Below are positions 32,841 to 44,439 of a DNA stretch of 64,000 nt, in pieces; the first letter of the stretch is position 1; every line of letters begins with the position of its first letter. This stretch comes from Rhyacophila brunnea (lineage: Eukaryota; Arthropoda; Insecta; Trichoptera; Rhyacophilidae). The stretch spans positions 496,001-560,000 of the forward strand of contig JAGYXB010000010.1 in the NCBI GenBank assembly GCA_022495005.1, in the 5' to 3' direction. The notes beneath the pieces were generated by a model, which did not search any database, had not been told where the DNA came from, and saw only the letters and a list, made by a program, of their open reading frames with translations. The translations under genes were made by a program, and so were the position numbers.

Positions 32841-33475
32841 AATACAATGCAGTTCCACCATGAATTGACAGTTAACAAAATAAAAGAAATATTATTAAAC
32901 AGAATGGTAATAAAAATTATTATATAGCAATTTAATTACCAATTTAATCATTCTTTTCATAGTAAGAAATAATGTATGAGGATATTTATATTTATAAACA
33001 GTGATTTAGATTGTCATCAGTATTGAATATAATAATTAGGAAAAATAGAATTATTATTGGTCTGTTTTGTTATACAATAATTATTTATTGGTTTTTATCT
33101 TTCTATCCAACGGACTATATCACCAACAGATACGTACCCTCATCTTACAGCTTGCAAGGATTACGTGGCCATATTGAAAGCGTAATGAAAGAATAAGATG
33201 GTCGCAGTGTGGAACCTTGATGAGCCAGGCATGCGACGATATTGGCAGAAGAATCTCACTTCTTGCGTATCGAATTGGTTGCAATTATTATCTGAAACTT
33301 GCACCACGTGCGTTTCATTATGCCACTGTGTGTTGCATATTGAGAGGAGATTACTATAAAATCGAATATATTCGTCATGTTCATTATGAAACTGCTAATA
33401 AAAGGTTGGGTACCATAATGGATAATTTCAGTTTGTCTTTGGTTAACCTATAAATTCTTAAAGGCCCACATGCAC
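32841..33475. other. No supported gene
   Basis: The frames 33011-33196 and 33217-33453 sit in a slightly GC-richer patch (33110-33420). The second (LLAYRIGCNYYLKLAPRAFHYATVCCILR) reads like a plausible protein fragment, but I cannot assign it. Confidence 0.3.
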
Positions 33476-33930
33476 CTTATTCATATTTTACATACTGTGG
33501 ACATTACAAATTATAAGTTTAAGACGTTCACAACATGACATTTAGAAACAAAGAAATATTATTGAAACAGTATTATGTAATACTGTAATTATGCAATATT
33601 AAGTTATTCTACAGTATAAATGTGTAAATACAAAAAATATGAAGTATATAGGTACAAGGAAGTACACCGGATGAGTTAAGCAGACCCTACTTTTAAGAAT
33701 TTATAAAATAACGTCCACCTATACTCATTCTCACGTATATGGAATATATCAACATCCGAAGCAATTTGGTTGAACAGAGTTATTGCCCTCCCAATTGGCA
33801 TCACCAATGGCAGGCTAGTTTTGCTCCTCGGGAGAACAAACAACTGATGCTCCCGATTTCTAAGATAGTTATCAGGGACACACAAGTCAATATTACCAAT
33901 TACAATATTACCAATTGTGTAAATAAGCTA
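33476..33930 (-). pseudogene. CR1/Jockey-like LINE 3' end
   Basis: The minus frame 33676-33885 begins MCVPDNYLRNREHQLFVLPRSKTSLPLVMPIGRAI and continues FNQIASDVDIFHIRENEYRWTLFYKFLK. This is the same terminal protein segment as at 30202-30368 and 59030-59160. The 3' UTR towards 33476 holds GACGTTCACAACATGACATT (plus-strand reading). 5'-truncated near 33900. Confidence 0.8.
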
Positions 33931-34196
33931 AAATAGCTAAGTGATTGTAATTTATAATCAAATTTATTTATTTTGATGAGCGAATATTATACTTTTGTTA
34001 AATTTTATGATGTTTAAAACATGACGTAACAATTTTTAGAAAATATAACTTTGTTTCACTCTCTTTTGGTCGTTTCCTCGTGGCTAAGGAACGTGAAATC
34101 CTTGAAATGCAGTTATCTTCTGAGCGACTAAGATTCTCCGCCCCTCACTGTCCTCAGTACAGAGTAAAGGTTTCCCCAGTAAGTCTCGATCTTCCT
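33931..34196. other. Spacer, no gene seen
   Basis: Less than 300 bp; nothing recognised. Confidence 0.4.
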
Positions 34197-34691
34197 TTTT
34201 TTGCCTTCGAGGTAGGCTATTAAGACCCATCATAAATAATGCAAACTAAACCTTGTCAGTCATACGTATTTGTTTTTATTGAACTAAGACTACAAATTTT
34301 AGATTGTGTTGGTTATTTTTTTTAAATTCAATAAAGTCCTGCGTAACCAAGCCATAATAGTAAAAAAATATTTGTAAAATATGTAAAGGTTTGCTTTAGA
34401 CAAATATTAATGAATTTAAAAAATAACCGAGGTCATAATATGTGTTCTTAATTGAATGAAAACAAATAAGTGTGACTGAACAATTATTAGTGTGCAATAT
34501 TTTTGTCGGATTGCCATAGTATATAATATTACCTGAACAATTATAGTTTCTTTGAGGCTGTAGTTGACTGAATTTAAAAAAACTAACCAGCACCATCTAC
34601 AATTTGTACCTATTATTAGTTAATTATAACCAAAAAGTTTAGTGTGCGTCATTTATGTCGGATCTCAACAGCCTACCTCCATATCTCGCCA
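34197..34691. mobile_element. hAT-like MITE with AGGTAGGCTRTT termini
   Basis: The left terminus has CGAGGTAGGCTATTAAGACC and CATAAATAATGCAAACTAAA. The right terminus in reverse complement has TGGCGAGATATGGAGGTAGG and CTGTTGAGATCC, then CATAAATGACGCACACTAAA. Solo ends at 5980-6011 and 12705-12765 belong to the same family. The interior is AT-rich; the minus frame 34396-34596 has no known domain. Confidence 0.65.
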
Positions 34692-34883
34692 TTGCCCAGG
34701 AAACTACTGAAAACCGCCAGTTTTTCCTGGTGTATATTAAAAAAATATATACAAATAACTGCACATTGCGTCTCAGATATATTAATTATTGAGAGTCATT
34801 TCTGAGTATTATTGATAAAAGCGAGTATAATATTATTATTAAGAATTCGCCTGTACGTTTTCACGGCTGCATGTAAGTTGTAC
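34692..34883. other. Short spacer
   Basis: Nothing recognised. Confidence 0.4.
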
Positions 34884-35245
34884 GTATGCAGTTCATCGTG
34901 GGACACTTATTCGTGCGCCGCAGTACGTGAAACGTCATGAGTTTTTATAACATTAAATTTTATGAAATGACGAGTTCTTTGTTGAACATTTCACTGTGGA
35001 ATACATTTGTACGTATCTTACAAAATTCGGCGATAGTTTGCAAATAGTACTGTTCCAATTAGATTAATCCTAACCTAACTTAACCTAACCTATAATACAA
35101 GACATCTGTAGCATACGTACAAATATACTCCACGGTGAAATGTTCAACGAAGAACTCGTTATTTGATTAAATGTTACACAAACTCATGTTTCACGCACTG
35201 CGGCGCACGAATAAGTGTCCTGCGGTGAACTGTTTACGTAAAAAC
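34884..35245. mobile_element. 362-bp foldback with internal TTAGG-like tract
   Basis: The arms match in reverse complement: CAGTTCATCGTGGGACACTT, ATTCGTGCGCCGCAGTACGT, TTGTTGAACATTTCACTGTG on the left against the corresponding right-arm blocks ending CAGTTCACCGCAGGACACTT. Between the arms lies CCTAACCTAACTTAACCTAA (35070-35089), an antisense TTAGG-like tract. No open frame. Confidence 0.75.
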
Positions 35246-35510
35246 TTCTGGATACGTATTTTCACAGCATTGTTAAATTATTATGCTTACGTGTACGCTT
35301 AAAATATATTGACACATATTTGAAAAATCAGCGTACCATGAATATATTCTGGACTGATCACATTACCAGTGAAAAGGTATTAAAATTATTCAATAAGACA
35401 TGAGAGCTATAGCGACAATCAAAAAGCTCCAAAATACGGTAATATTTTTCGCATTGAGAAGTATTATATTATAGTCAGTGACTCAATGTCCAAGGCGTTA
35501 GGGATCAGCA
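35246..35510. other. Short spacer
   Basis: Nothing recognised. Confidence 0.4.
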
Positions 35511-35781
35511 CATCTATTCTATACACAAGACTGCTTTTAGCCGCTACGGCAGCTGTTTAGGGTAGGTTTGTATCCAAGTATTAGCACTTATTGTAACAAT
35601 TACAATAAGTTAGTTGTAATTGTTACAATAAGTGCTATGTTCAGCACATTTCTTGGTTATGTTAAATTTTAGAGCGAGATATACAGTTTTGACTGTTTAG
35701 ATGGGTAACTTACTGTAATTGTTAAAATAAGTGCTAATACTTGGATAGCGGCCGAAAGCAGTATTGTGTATAGAATAGATG
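35511..35781. mobile_element. 271-bp foldback MITE
   Basis: The termini CATCTATTCTATACACAAGA and, reversed, CATCTATTCTATACACAATA are followed in both arms by CTGCTTT, GGCCGCTA or GCCGCTAC, and TATCCAAGTATTAGCACTTA. The left arm carries an extra roughly 26 bp and a second internal palindrome (TTGTAACAATTACAATAAGT). Confidence 0.75.
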
Positions 35782-36300
35782 CGCAGAGATGACTGTTCCA
35801 GGATTGGGAGGTGTACTGAAAGTTGATCGTCATTACTAGACGATGGCACTATAAGTACAAAAGAGTTTATTGAATGAAAAATATTTTAATTTACACATTT
35901 ATATACACATGATATCATGCTATATTCAATATTACCATAAAATCCTAACAATCTACAATTTTTATCCTTATGAAAGAAATGATTGCCAGAATTTTCACAG
36001 CCCACTAACTCGTTTGTTTGTATTGTGTAAACTTGAAATCTTGGGGTTTGTAGTTATTTTCCGATTCGAAATATATGCACCCCTTCTTGTATGAGAAAAC
36101 TTATTCGACGGATTCTGATATTTATGACACGACGTTTTGATATCGGGTGATTTCATTTTAGGGGTACTAAGGGAGGTATTCATAAGTAAAATGACTATTT
36201 TCTTATTTGAAACTATTTTAATATTCACAAAATTTTTACACAATTACAATAAACACTTTAAAAAGTTTACCTATAATTTTTCGTTTGTTTGGTTATAATT
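35782..36300. other. AT-rich spacer, no gene seen
   Basis: Frames at 35870-36243 on both strands overlap and lack known domains. Confidence 0.4.
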
Positions 36301-36979
36301 AATAAAAAAATCGGTATGTGTACTTATGTACGCGCATTAGAAGTTATACTTCTTTGGCGTAATCAAACAAAATAAGCCGTTACCTGAGTCTATAAATATT
36401 GAAATACAAGGAGGTTGCGTAGCCATGGCAATCTCAATGTATCTACGCTTCTGCTGCCTTCTTAATCAAAGATGATTTAAAACTTCCATCTTCTGGACAT
36501 GAAGACACTCCTAAGCCGTTACCTGAGTCTATTAATATTAGAGTGGATTATGTTTATGAAAACCTACGCGATTCATCTGTGTCTCATATAGCACTTAAAT
36601 TAAATTTTTGTATTGGACCAAAACTCACATATGCTACACAGCGGTTATAATCGATTAAGAACTACCCATGATGAATTAATAGAAAATCAAATTTTAATAT
36701 ATTTTTTGAATTATTTACCAACTCAACTTTCACAAAAATTATTTATTTATTGATATATAATTTTACTCATAAATAATACTTACATAAATATAGCCTCAAA
36801 TCTTGATACACAATCTTTACAATGAAAAATTAATATACACTCCTATATGAATGTACCCTTGAGACCGAAATGAATATAATAAATTATGCGTTACATCGGC
36901 GCGCGCAACTTCGTCACACGCCAAAAATACATTCTGATATGTTTTCCCAACCGCACCAAAAGAAGTATAACTTCAAAAA
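36301..36979. mobile_element. Long non-autonomous DNA element, copy 2
   Basis: Same ends and internal order as 19541-20400, including GAAGTTATACTTCTTTGGCG at the left and CCAAAAGAAGTATAACTTCA at the right. Compared with copy 1 it has about 220 extra bp at 36378-36600, which contain a 26-bp direct repeat (AAGCCGTTACCTGAGTCTAT at 36373 and 36511). It has lost part of the middle of copy 1. A 70-codon open frame without ATG crosses the extra segment (from about 36426 to 36650) and contains PESINIRVDYVYENLRDSSV. I do not recognise it. Confidence 0.7.
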
Positions 36980-37479
36980 CTAGCAAACTATTACTGTCTT
37001 AAATAAAATACAACTCAATTAATGTAAGTGTGTAGTTAAAAAAAAAATATTTTTATTTGGATCCGAAATGAAAAAATATCTACTTATAAAGTCGCGTGTT
37101 CCCTTATTCTGTCCGTATTTTGAACTGAGAAATGTATATCTATATTTTTGGGTACAGCGAAGTGTCCATTTCCTAGGATAAATATAATATAGTCAAAATT
37201 TATTGAAATACAGCCCTGGAAAAGATTCAGTAGTTGAATATGAACATTCAGATTTGGATAGAGTAGAGGAGGCAGGGAGAGAATGTCACTTTTTGAATAC
37301 CATTCAAAAATCGTTTGAGACTGTTCTCAGAGAACACATAGGATATGTTATGTTAAGGGTTGTCAATTTGTGAAAGTATATATTTTTAATATTTTTCTAA
37401 GATATATTATTTTTAGTTATACCATTGAAAATTTATTTTTATTGGTGAATATTTTTTTAAGTTCTACGTTTTTATAACA
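36980..37479. other. AT-rich spacer, no gene seen
   Basis: Nothing recognised. Confidence 0.4.
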
Positions 37480-37712
37480 CCCACGGTGGCCGCGGCTTAA
37501 GCGTTGCACTATCACGCCGTGGGTCTCAGGTTTGAATCCTGGGTCTGGCAAGTACACATATTGTTTTTCAATTTGTGTGTGAGTTAGGATATGGATCTAA
37601 TAGGTTGAGCAAGTGGCTGACATCCATTTCTCGTAAAAAACAAAATCTGTTAATACAAACCTCTACTCTGTGGAGGCCCATATGATCCTATTAGGATCGG
37701 ACATGGTCGGGG
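37480..37712 (+). mobile_element. tRNA-derived SINE, family tR-A, copy 2
   Basis: The head is GTGGCCGCGGCTTAAGCG (A-box region, two bases shorter than copy 1) with B box GGTTTGAATCC. The body ends TCTGTGGAGGCCCATATGAT, CCTATTAGGATCGGACATGG, identical to copy 1. The 3' end loses similarity after 37708. Confidence 0.85.
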
Positions 37713-37839
37713 TGAAATAATGCATCGATCTTCAACTAGGTAACTTATTATAAAGATCTAGTAATTTCGACCATTAGGAATTTTTAAAAAAATGTCATGA
37801 CGACAATGGATTGAGATTGTATTATTATCATCACTGCAA

Positions 37840-38410
37840 CAGCTAGAAGTTTGCCCTGGTGTCTTTGGATCGTCGTCTCCAATTTGGTCTACCTTTCGAT
37901 ATATTTTTCTAATATAGAATTCCAATCACTCGCTTATCCTAGGCCGTACCATCTAACCACTCCTGCTGATCGATCTATTTTCTTAATTGAGAAATTGTTC
38001 TCTACAATCATTAGGGATGGTTTCCAAGCCTAGCGTCCTAAAGAATTTAATTTTTATGCATTTGTCAATTACCTACGTGGTTGCAGACATATAATGATAG
38101 TCTGGGGTCAGAACTGTTTCCTTATTTCAAGCTTATCAGGCACCATTAATTAGCGGGGTAAGACTAATCAATACACTCCACAAAGAAATAGACATGTTCA
38201 ATAATGTGCTGTGTATTTTGTTTTTGAAATAGTTTATGTTTTTTTTCTTTTATCTTGTGATGGTAATATTTATTACAATAATATATTAGACAAGATGTAT
38301 TTTTATTTAACTTGTTTTATTGAATCACCTTTTTTAAATTTCAATCTCATGTTGTAAACGTTTTGAACTGTGATTTGTTATGTCCACAATGTTTTGTTTA
38401 AAAAAAAAGA
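37840..38410 (+). pseudogene. CR1/Jockey-like LINE C-terminus and 3' end, decayed
   Basis: The frame 37851-38033 and its shifted continuation carry the LINE order seen at 28129-28362: YHLTTPADRSIFLIEKLF for the 'SLESRRSLLLLKHF' block, then IRDGFQ, then LRGCRH for LRGRSH. The ending CCACAAAGAAATAGACATGT and the 3' UTR motif TTGTTATGTCCACAATG close it. Several frameshifts. Confidence 0.6.
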
Positions 38411-38559
38411 AATAATTAGTTTGTCTTATAGGCTAAACTCTAAATGTTTTCATGTTTGTATTACGTTGAGTTTACTAAAATTCGCATAGACTGAATCGTT
38501 GTAAATATATTTAACCAATTTACGTATTTTAAACTAAATTTTATTAACATAATATAACA

Positions 38560-38940
38560 TTGCGAATTATAAATTCAAGACGTTCGCAACATGGAATGGA
38601 AAAAAACACAGAAAATAAATAACAGTGCTGACAATATTAAAAAAATAAACATTGTAATAAGACGAAAAAATGGGGAAAAAAAGTACATAGCAGTAGGCCA
38701 AATGAGCTAATCAGATAAAATTTTAAACATTTATTAAACAGCATTCATGTAAACTCGTCTTACGCAAGTGAAATATATCAGAAGCGATTTATTTGAAAAT
38801 GTATTGCCCTTCATACTTGGTATTGCCGATAGCAGATTATTTTTGCACCCTCGGAGGACAATAAGCTAATGCTCCCAATGTATCCGATTGTTATCAGGAA
38901 TCATAGGTCTCAATATTACCTGGAATTTAATGATATAATA
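38560..38940 (-). mobile_element. CR1/Jockey-like LINE 3' end, decayed
   Basis: The minus strand keeps the order of the terminal LINE segment: CCTGATAACAATC, then the IGNTKYEGQ-like block, then ATTTCACTTGCGTAAG and the 3' UTR motif CATGTTGCGAACGTC. More diverged than the copies at 30202 and 33476. Confidence 0.6.
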
Positions 38941-39501
38941 ATAATAATTTAATAAGTTGGAAAAATACGTCGATATATAGAGAAAATTAATTATCTTTTG
39001 ATGAGTAATGTTATCTCTAATGTAGTATTTTGTAAAAAAAACGGCAAATAAAATTAGCTTTAAATATCTTTCCAGGGTTATATTATTATGACTTTGTCAA
39101 CCCTGTTTTACAAGAAACACATCAAGATGTCATTTTCGATTGTCTCGTATTCTTGTGGGTACAATAGGAAGGCAATCGACTCTATGCTTCCTCTTTCAAT
39201 CGCCAAATATGACATTACTTACGAACGTACGCATTTTTTACGGGGAGGGGGTATCTATTTGCATTCAGACGCTACCGAATGTTTCACTCTTATTTTATTT
39301 TGATGTGTTTACAAATGGTAAAGGGAGTTGCACAGTGGCGCACGTATATTGTAACATTTACCAGCCTCAAATACAATATCGATGGCCTAATACTAATATC
39401 CCGTAAGTGACTTTTTACAAATTGTTCAGGAAGCAATAACTAAAATAACTAAATATTTAATATCCCATACCCGACTGTTAATAGCACATACATGTTGTAA
39501 A
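38941..39501. other. Spacer, no gene seen
   Basis: The frames at 39088-39406 overlap in two registers and carry no known domain. Confidence 0.4.
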
Positions 39502-40259
39502 TAGGGATTACAATCCCGGGATCCCGAATCCCGAGCTATTTTCGATACCTATAAATCCCGGGATTGATAAACATAATCCTGAAACTTTCGGGATTGATTA
39601 CTTTATCAATTTTTATGGAAAATAAAATATAAATGAAAATATAACCGAAAAAAATACTTTTAATAACAAATACCTACATTAGAAATAAACTGAGTTTGAA
39701 TGACATTTGATTTATACCCATGTGTAAGTTGCCGATTCATTTTATTTGTTCACATAAATTAATAAAAATAAGAAAGATTGGAAAAAAATGCTTCGCACTA
39801 CTAACAAAGTAATTCCACCATGATCTCATACGTTTTACGGCAGTTTCATATTTGGCTGAATAATTAGATTTATTAAGCGGAAAGGCAATAAGTACACCAT
39901 GATTTTCTTTACCATTTTAAATCTCGTTAACCCATTCATTATGTCTTTACTATCAGAAACAGCAATCTCATATTAAATTCACATTATTATTTACATTACA
40001 ATATTATTATTTACTCCATTAAACTTATGTATTTCCAAGATTGAACGAATACAATATTAACAATAAATGTCTTAAATAGTATAAATTAAACTAGATTTAT
40101 TTTTGACCGATTTTATCAATGTTATTTGTAAATATAAAATTTTTATATTAACAAAGGAAAAAAATGCCAATCCCGGGACTAGTCCCGGGATCCAGGGATT
40201 ATCAAATTGTAATCTTGAAATCCCGGGATCAGAATTTTGGCTCGGGATTGGATTCCCTA
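39502..40259 (+). mobile_element. Non-autonomous hAT element, CCCGGGATT family, copy 1
   Basis: Ends TAGGGATTACAATCCCGGG and (reverse complement) TAGGGAATCCAATCCCGAG. The target duplication is GTTGTAAA (39494-39501) versus GTTGTAAC (40260-40267), seven of eight matching. Subterminal CCCGGGATT motifs repeat several times in both orientations. It has no full transposase, only anonymous short frames. The same family in reverse orientation is at 46934-47699. Confidence 0.9.
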
Positions 40260-41029
40260 GTTGTAACTATATAGCTGGTAGAGTGTGAGGAGATGTATGG
40301 TTGACTCCAATGAATTAACAGGTTGGCGTGTGAAAATAACCCCCAATTTATTAACTCCCTACTATTAAAAATTGATTAATTTTACAGGACAATTAGTATT
40401 TAAAGTTACTGATTCTAAATTATAATAATTATGAAGCTCGTGGCTAAGATGAATGACGGCTCAATGGACGTTATGGCGTTGCAAGTAATTTGAATTGAAT
40501 GTATTTGGTAGGTAGAAATAACTCCGTTTTATATTGATATAAAAACAATGGAAGAGCATTTAGATAGAGCTGGGTCAGCATCTTTTTGAATGTACTTTCG
40601 TAGCGGTAATTTGTCTCGCCGTTGCGTATGTCTTTCTTTCGAAAGAATTTGCTTACAATGTGCAATTTGATTTTTGTTCCGTATTACAATGTAACCAGAA
40701 CTTGCGAATTTAGCGATTCAATAAATAATATTGCTGGCTTGCGTCTGAATCGATGGTCACCTTATCTAGATGTCAAGAAATGTGATTTTGGTGAATAATA
40801 TTAAATATGAAATACATAATATCGTTTACATCGTAATTTCCCTCAATGCTAGTTATGTATAACTTAAATAAACTAGGAATGTATTGAGTTTATGAGAGGG
40901 ATGATTCACGATGGGCAGCCACAACTATATAGCATTCCAATAACCCGTAACGTAAAAAGTGGTAAAGAAAAGTAAATAAGCCTAATATAATGATGCCATC
41001 CAATAAAATGTGAAATATAATATATATTA
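40260..41029. other. Spacer, no gene seen
   Basis: The minus frame 40471-40665 has no recognisable domain. AT-rich. Confidence 0.4.
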
Positions 41030-41090
41030 TCTCTATATATATAAAAATCTCGTGTCACGATGTTTGTGGTCGAACTCCTCCGAAACCGCT

Positions 41091-41323
41091 AGACCAATTT
41101 TTATGATTTTTTTATGTATAATTGTTAGGTATGAGAATAGGTCAACAAGTATATTTTATACCGCTAGGTGATTCGGGTATCTCTATCCAGAAAAAAAATT
41201 CTTTAAAGCTCGACCGATTTTTATGATTTTTTTTATGTATATTTGTTAGATATAAGAATAGGTCAACAAGTATATTTCATACCGCTAGGTGATTCGAGTA
41301 TCTCTATCCAGAAAAAAAATTCT
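41091..41323 (+). repeat. 120-bp tandem duplication in the Helitron 5' region
   Basis: Two units start at about 41091 and 41211, each with TTTTTATGATTTTTTT, AGAATAGGTCAACAAGTATA, TACCGCTAGGTGATTCG and GTATCTCTATCCAGAAAAAA. Non-coding leader. Confidence 0.85.
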
Positions 41324-41508
41324 TTTTTTTTTTGACAATTTTTTTTTTGTATTTTTTTTTTATTTGGCATCAAAAAATACCTATAACCCAAAATTTTCAC
41401 CCTCCTACTTCCACCCTCCCATTTTTTAATCGCGATTTTAGTATTTTTGTATGAACAAATGAACCGTCGTTCGTATTTCAAACAGAACGAAATTATTTAT
41501 GTTGTTGA

Positions 41509-44185
41509 ATGACAGATGGCGCTACGTCCGAGAAGAATTCACGAGAAGCGTCGCATTATTTTGACATTTCATGTACAAAGCGTTTTCCTAAACATTTCAC
41601 CAACGACACGATCACAAATGTCGACGGATATCCAATATATCGTCGAAGAAATACTGATAATGGCGGACAATCATTTACGCTAAATATCAACAACGCAGAC
41701 ATTGACATTGACAATCGTTGGGTGGTACCATATTCGCCTCTGCTGAGCAAAACATTCAATGCTCATATTAATGTTGAGTTCTGCAGTTCGGTGAAGAGCA
41801 TCAAATACATTTGCAAGTATGTGAATAAAGGCAGCGATATGGCTGTATTTCAAATTCAAAATACCGATGTGAATGCTCCTCGATTGAATGACAACGACGA
41901 AATAATGCGCTACCAAATTGGCCGGTACATCAGCTCCAATGAAGCTGTCTGGCGTATCTTTGGTTTCCCAATTCATGTACGGGACCCAGCAGTTATACAT
42001 TTAGCCGTCCATCTTGAAACGGCCAGCGCGTATTTTTCACCAACGAGACAGCATTTGAGCGTGCCATAAATCCACCAAAAACTACACTCACCGAATTTTT
42101 CGAATTGTGTAATCGTGCGGATACTTTCGGTGCCTTTGCACGAACATTACTCTATTCCAAAGTACCTCGCTATTTCACATGGAATCAAACAAAAAAATGG
42201 ATGCCCCGCAAGCAAGGCACACCAATTGTTGCGTGCCCCGGCCTATTCAAATCAAACACTTTGGGCCGAGTATATACAGTCAATCCAAGGCAGATTGAGT
42301 GTTTCTATCTGCGACTGTTGTTGGTTAATGTCACCGGCTCATTATCATTTCAAGATATACGCAAAGTGAATGGGCAACAGTATCCAACATATAAAGATGC
42401 ATGCCTTGCACTCGGCTTGCTCGAAGACGACAATCACTGGGACGATATGCTTGCTGAAGCAGCATTGGGCTGTACAGCAACACAAATTCGTCTACTATTC
42501 GCTATAGTGTTGACTACATGTTTCCCGGGACGAGCAGACACGTTGTGGGATAAGCACAAAGATTCAATGACTGACGATATATTGCATCGAATTCGTACAC
42601 GGTGCAACGATCTAACGATTACATTCAGTGACGCTATGTACAATGAAGCATTGATTACTATCGAGGATCTTTGCGTTGTCATTGCCAATTTACCACTCAG
42701 TCATTTCGGTATGAGTTCGCCAAATCGAAGTACTTCTGATTTAATGGACACCGAAATGAATCGTGAACTGCAGTACGATACTGCAGAAATGGCAGCGATT
42801 GTTACTCGCAATGTCCCACTACTGACTCATGAACAAAAAAACATTTACGACCGCATTATGCTGGCAGTTTTGGCGGGACAAGGTGGATTCTTGCACTGAT
42901 TGGATGCACCAGGTGGAACTGGTAAAACATTTCTCATTTCGCTAATTCTCGCCAAAATACGATCAAATAATGGCATTGCATTGGCTGATGCATCATCTGG
43001 CATTGCAGCAACTTTATTGGATGGAGGCAGAACAGCTCATTCAGCATTTAAGCTGCCATTGAATATTCATAATAACCCAGACGCAATGTGCAACATAAAA
43101 AAACAATCGTCCATGGCCACAGTGCTGAAACAATGCAAAATTATCATCTGGGATGAATGCACTATGGCACACAAACATTCTCTTGAGGCGTTGAACAGAA
43201 CACTCAAAGATATAAAAAAACAACGACAAACTATTTGGCGGCACTCTGTTACTCCTTTCAGGTGATTTCAGATAAACACTTCCCATCATTCCACGTTCAA
43301 CGTACGCTGATGAGATCAACGCTTGCTTGAAATCATCGCCACTGTGGCGTAATGTTGAAAAAGTCCAGCTAAAAATAAAGATGCGCGTGCAAATGCTACA
43401 AGATCCATCTGCTGACACATTATCGAACCAATTGTTAGATATCGGTGATGGAAAAGTTGCTGTCTATGAAAATACTGGATGCATAAAATTGCCCACTAAT
43501 TTCTGCAGAATCGTTGATTCGCAAAATGCTCTCATTTACCGCATATTTCCCGATGTACGCACACAATACATAAATCATGCGTGGCTAGCAGAAAGAGCTA
43601 TGTTGGCTGCAAAAAATGTGGACGTTGACGATTTAAACTTCAAGATACAGCAGTCGTTGCCAGGCGATTTGGTATCATACAAATCGATCGATAGAGTTTG
43701 CGATGTCAACGAAGCTGTAAATTATCCAACAGAGTTTTTGAACTCACTGGATTTACCAGGCATGTCAACACACCTTCGTTGGATGTTCGGTTATTTTACT
43801 TTGGAATTTGAACCCACCACGGCTGTGCAATGGCACGCGATTGGTCATTAAAAAATTGATGAAAAACATTATCGAAGCCACCATTTTGAATGGCAAATTC
43901 CGAGCCGAAAATGTTTTGCTGCCACGAATTCCAATGATTCTTACATACGTGCCAATTGAATTCAAACGCGTTCAATTTCCTATTAGATTGGCATTCACAA
44001 TGACAATCAATAAGTTGCAAGGCCAAACGATGTCTGTTTGCGGCTTAGATCTGGGCACACCATGTTTTTCACACGGACAATTGTACGTGGCATGTTCTCG
44101 CGTGGGCAAACCATCGAGCTTATTCGTGTTGGCTAAAGACGGACTGACAAAAAATATTGTACACTCAATTGCTCTTCAAAATTAA
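41509..44185 (+). pseudogene. Helitron RepHel protein remnant (Rep C-terminal part and PIF1-like helicase)
   Basis: Five frame segments in helitron order. (1) 41509-42069: SCTKRFPKHF, NVDGYPIYRRR, NRWVVPYSPLLS and KYICKYVNKG, the last being the Rep motif with the catalytic tyrosines. The upstream HUH block is absent. (2) 42105-42899: one-base frameshift near 42019, LLYSKVPRYFTWN to LLTHEQKNIYDRI, ending at an in-frame TGA. (3) 42900-43265: Walker A APGGTGKT and Walker B IIIWDEC. (4) Frame change near 43237, an in-frame TAA in the SGDFRQT motif, then 43327-43851. (5) 43808-44185: FTMTINKLQGQT and HGQLYVACSRVGKP, the last helicase motifs, to the stop. It would replicate Helitron DNA by rolling circle if intact. 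Two frameshifts in conserved blocks, two premature stops and small deletions make it dead. Confidence 0.9.
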
Positions 44186-44410
44186 TATTGATTTTCTTTA
44201 TTTCATTTTCCTACTTTAGGATAAAAAATTTATAATTTTTTTTCACTTTACATTTAACTTTTAAGAGATCAAACAATGAATATGTTATCGGCGGTCATCG
44301 TCTACAGTGCTCCATTCCTCTTTCTGTCATAGATCTCATCCCCACACACTTACAATACATTCGTTATTTTTTATTTAACAACCAAAATATTTACTAGAAA
44401 TAATTTAGAT

Positions 44411-44439
44411 GGCAGAACAACGTTTGCCGGGTCAGCTAG
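44411..44439 (+). terminator. Helitron 3' hairpin and CTAG end
   Basis: GGCAGAACAACGTTTGCC can fold as GGCA-AAC pairing with GTT-TGCC, with one bulged G and a three-base loop. It is followed by GGGTCAG and CTAG (44436-44439), then T. This is the termination structure that Helitrons use. Confidence 0.85.

Larger units (their letters stand above)
41030..44439 (+). mobile_element. Helitron, degenerate, both termini present
   Basis: The left end TCTCTATATATATAAAAATC follows an A, and the right end GCTAG is followed by T, as expected for Helitron insertion between A and T. A hairpin lies just before the right end. Internally, in order: a tandem duplication, then remnants of the Rep and PIF1-type helicase parts of a RepHel protein. 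The roughly 3.4-kb length is short for an autonomous Helitron because the N-terminal Rep coding region is missing. It is a decayed copy that could not transpose on its own. Confidence 0.88.

Noticed and set aside
35047..35095. A true internal telomere or chromosome end.
   Set aside because: The pentamer tracts here and at 4300, 31274, 52184 and 61733 are short, imperfect and mostly bounded by repeat arms.
42434..43418. Minus-strand frames of 84 and 125 aa across the Helitron.
   Set aside because: They are antisense shadows of the conserved Rep and helicase segments on the plus strand.
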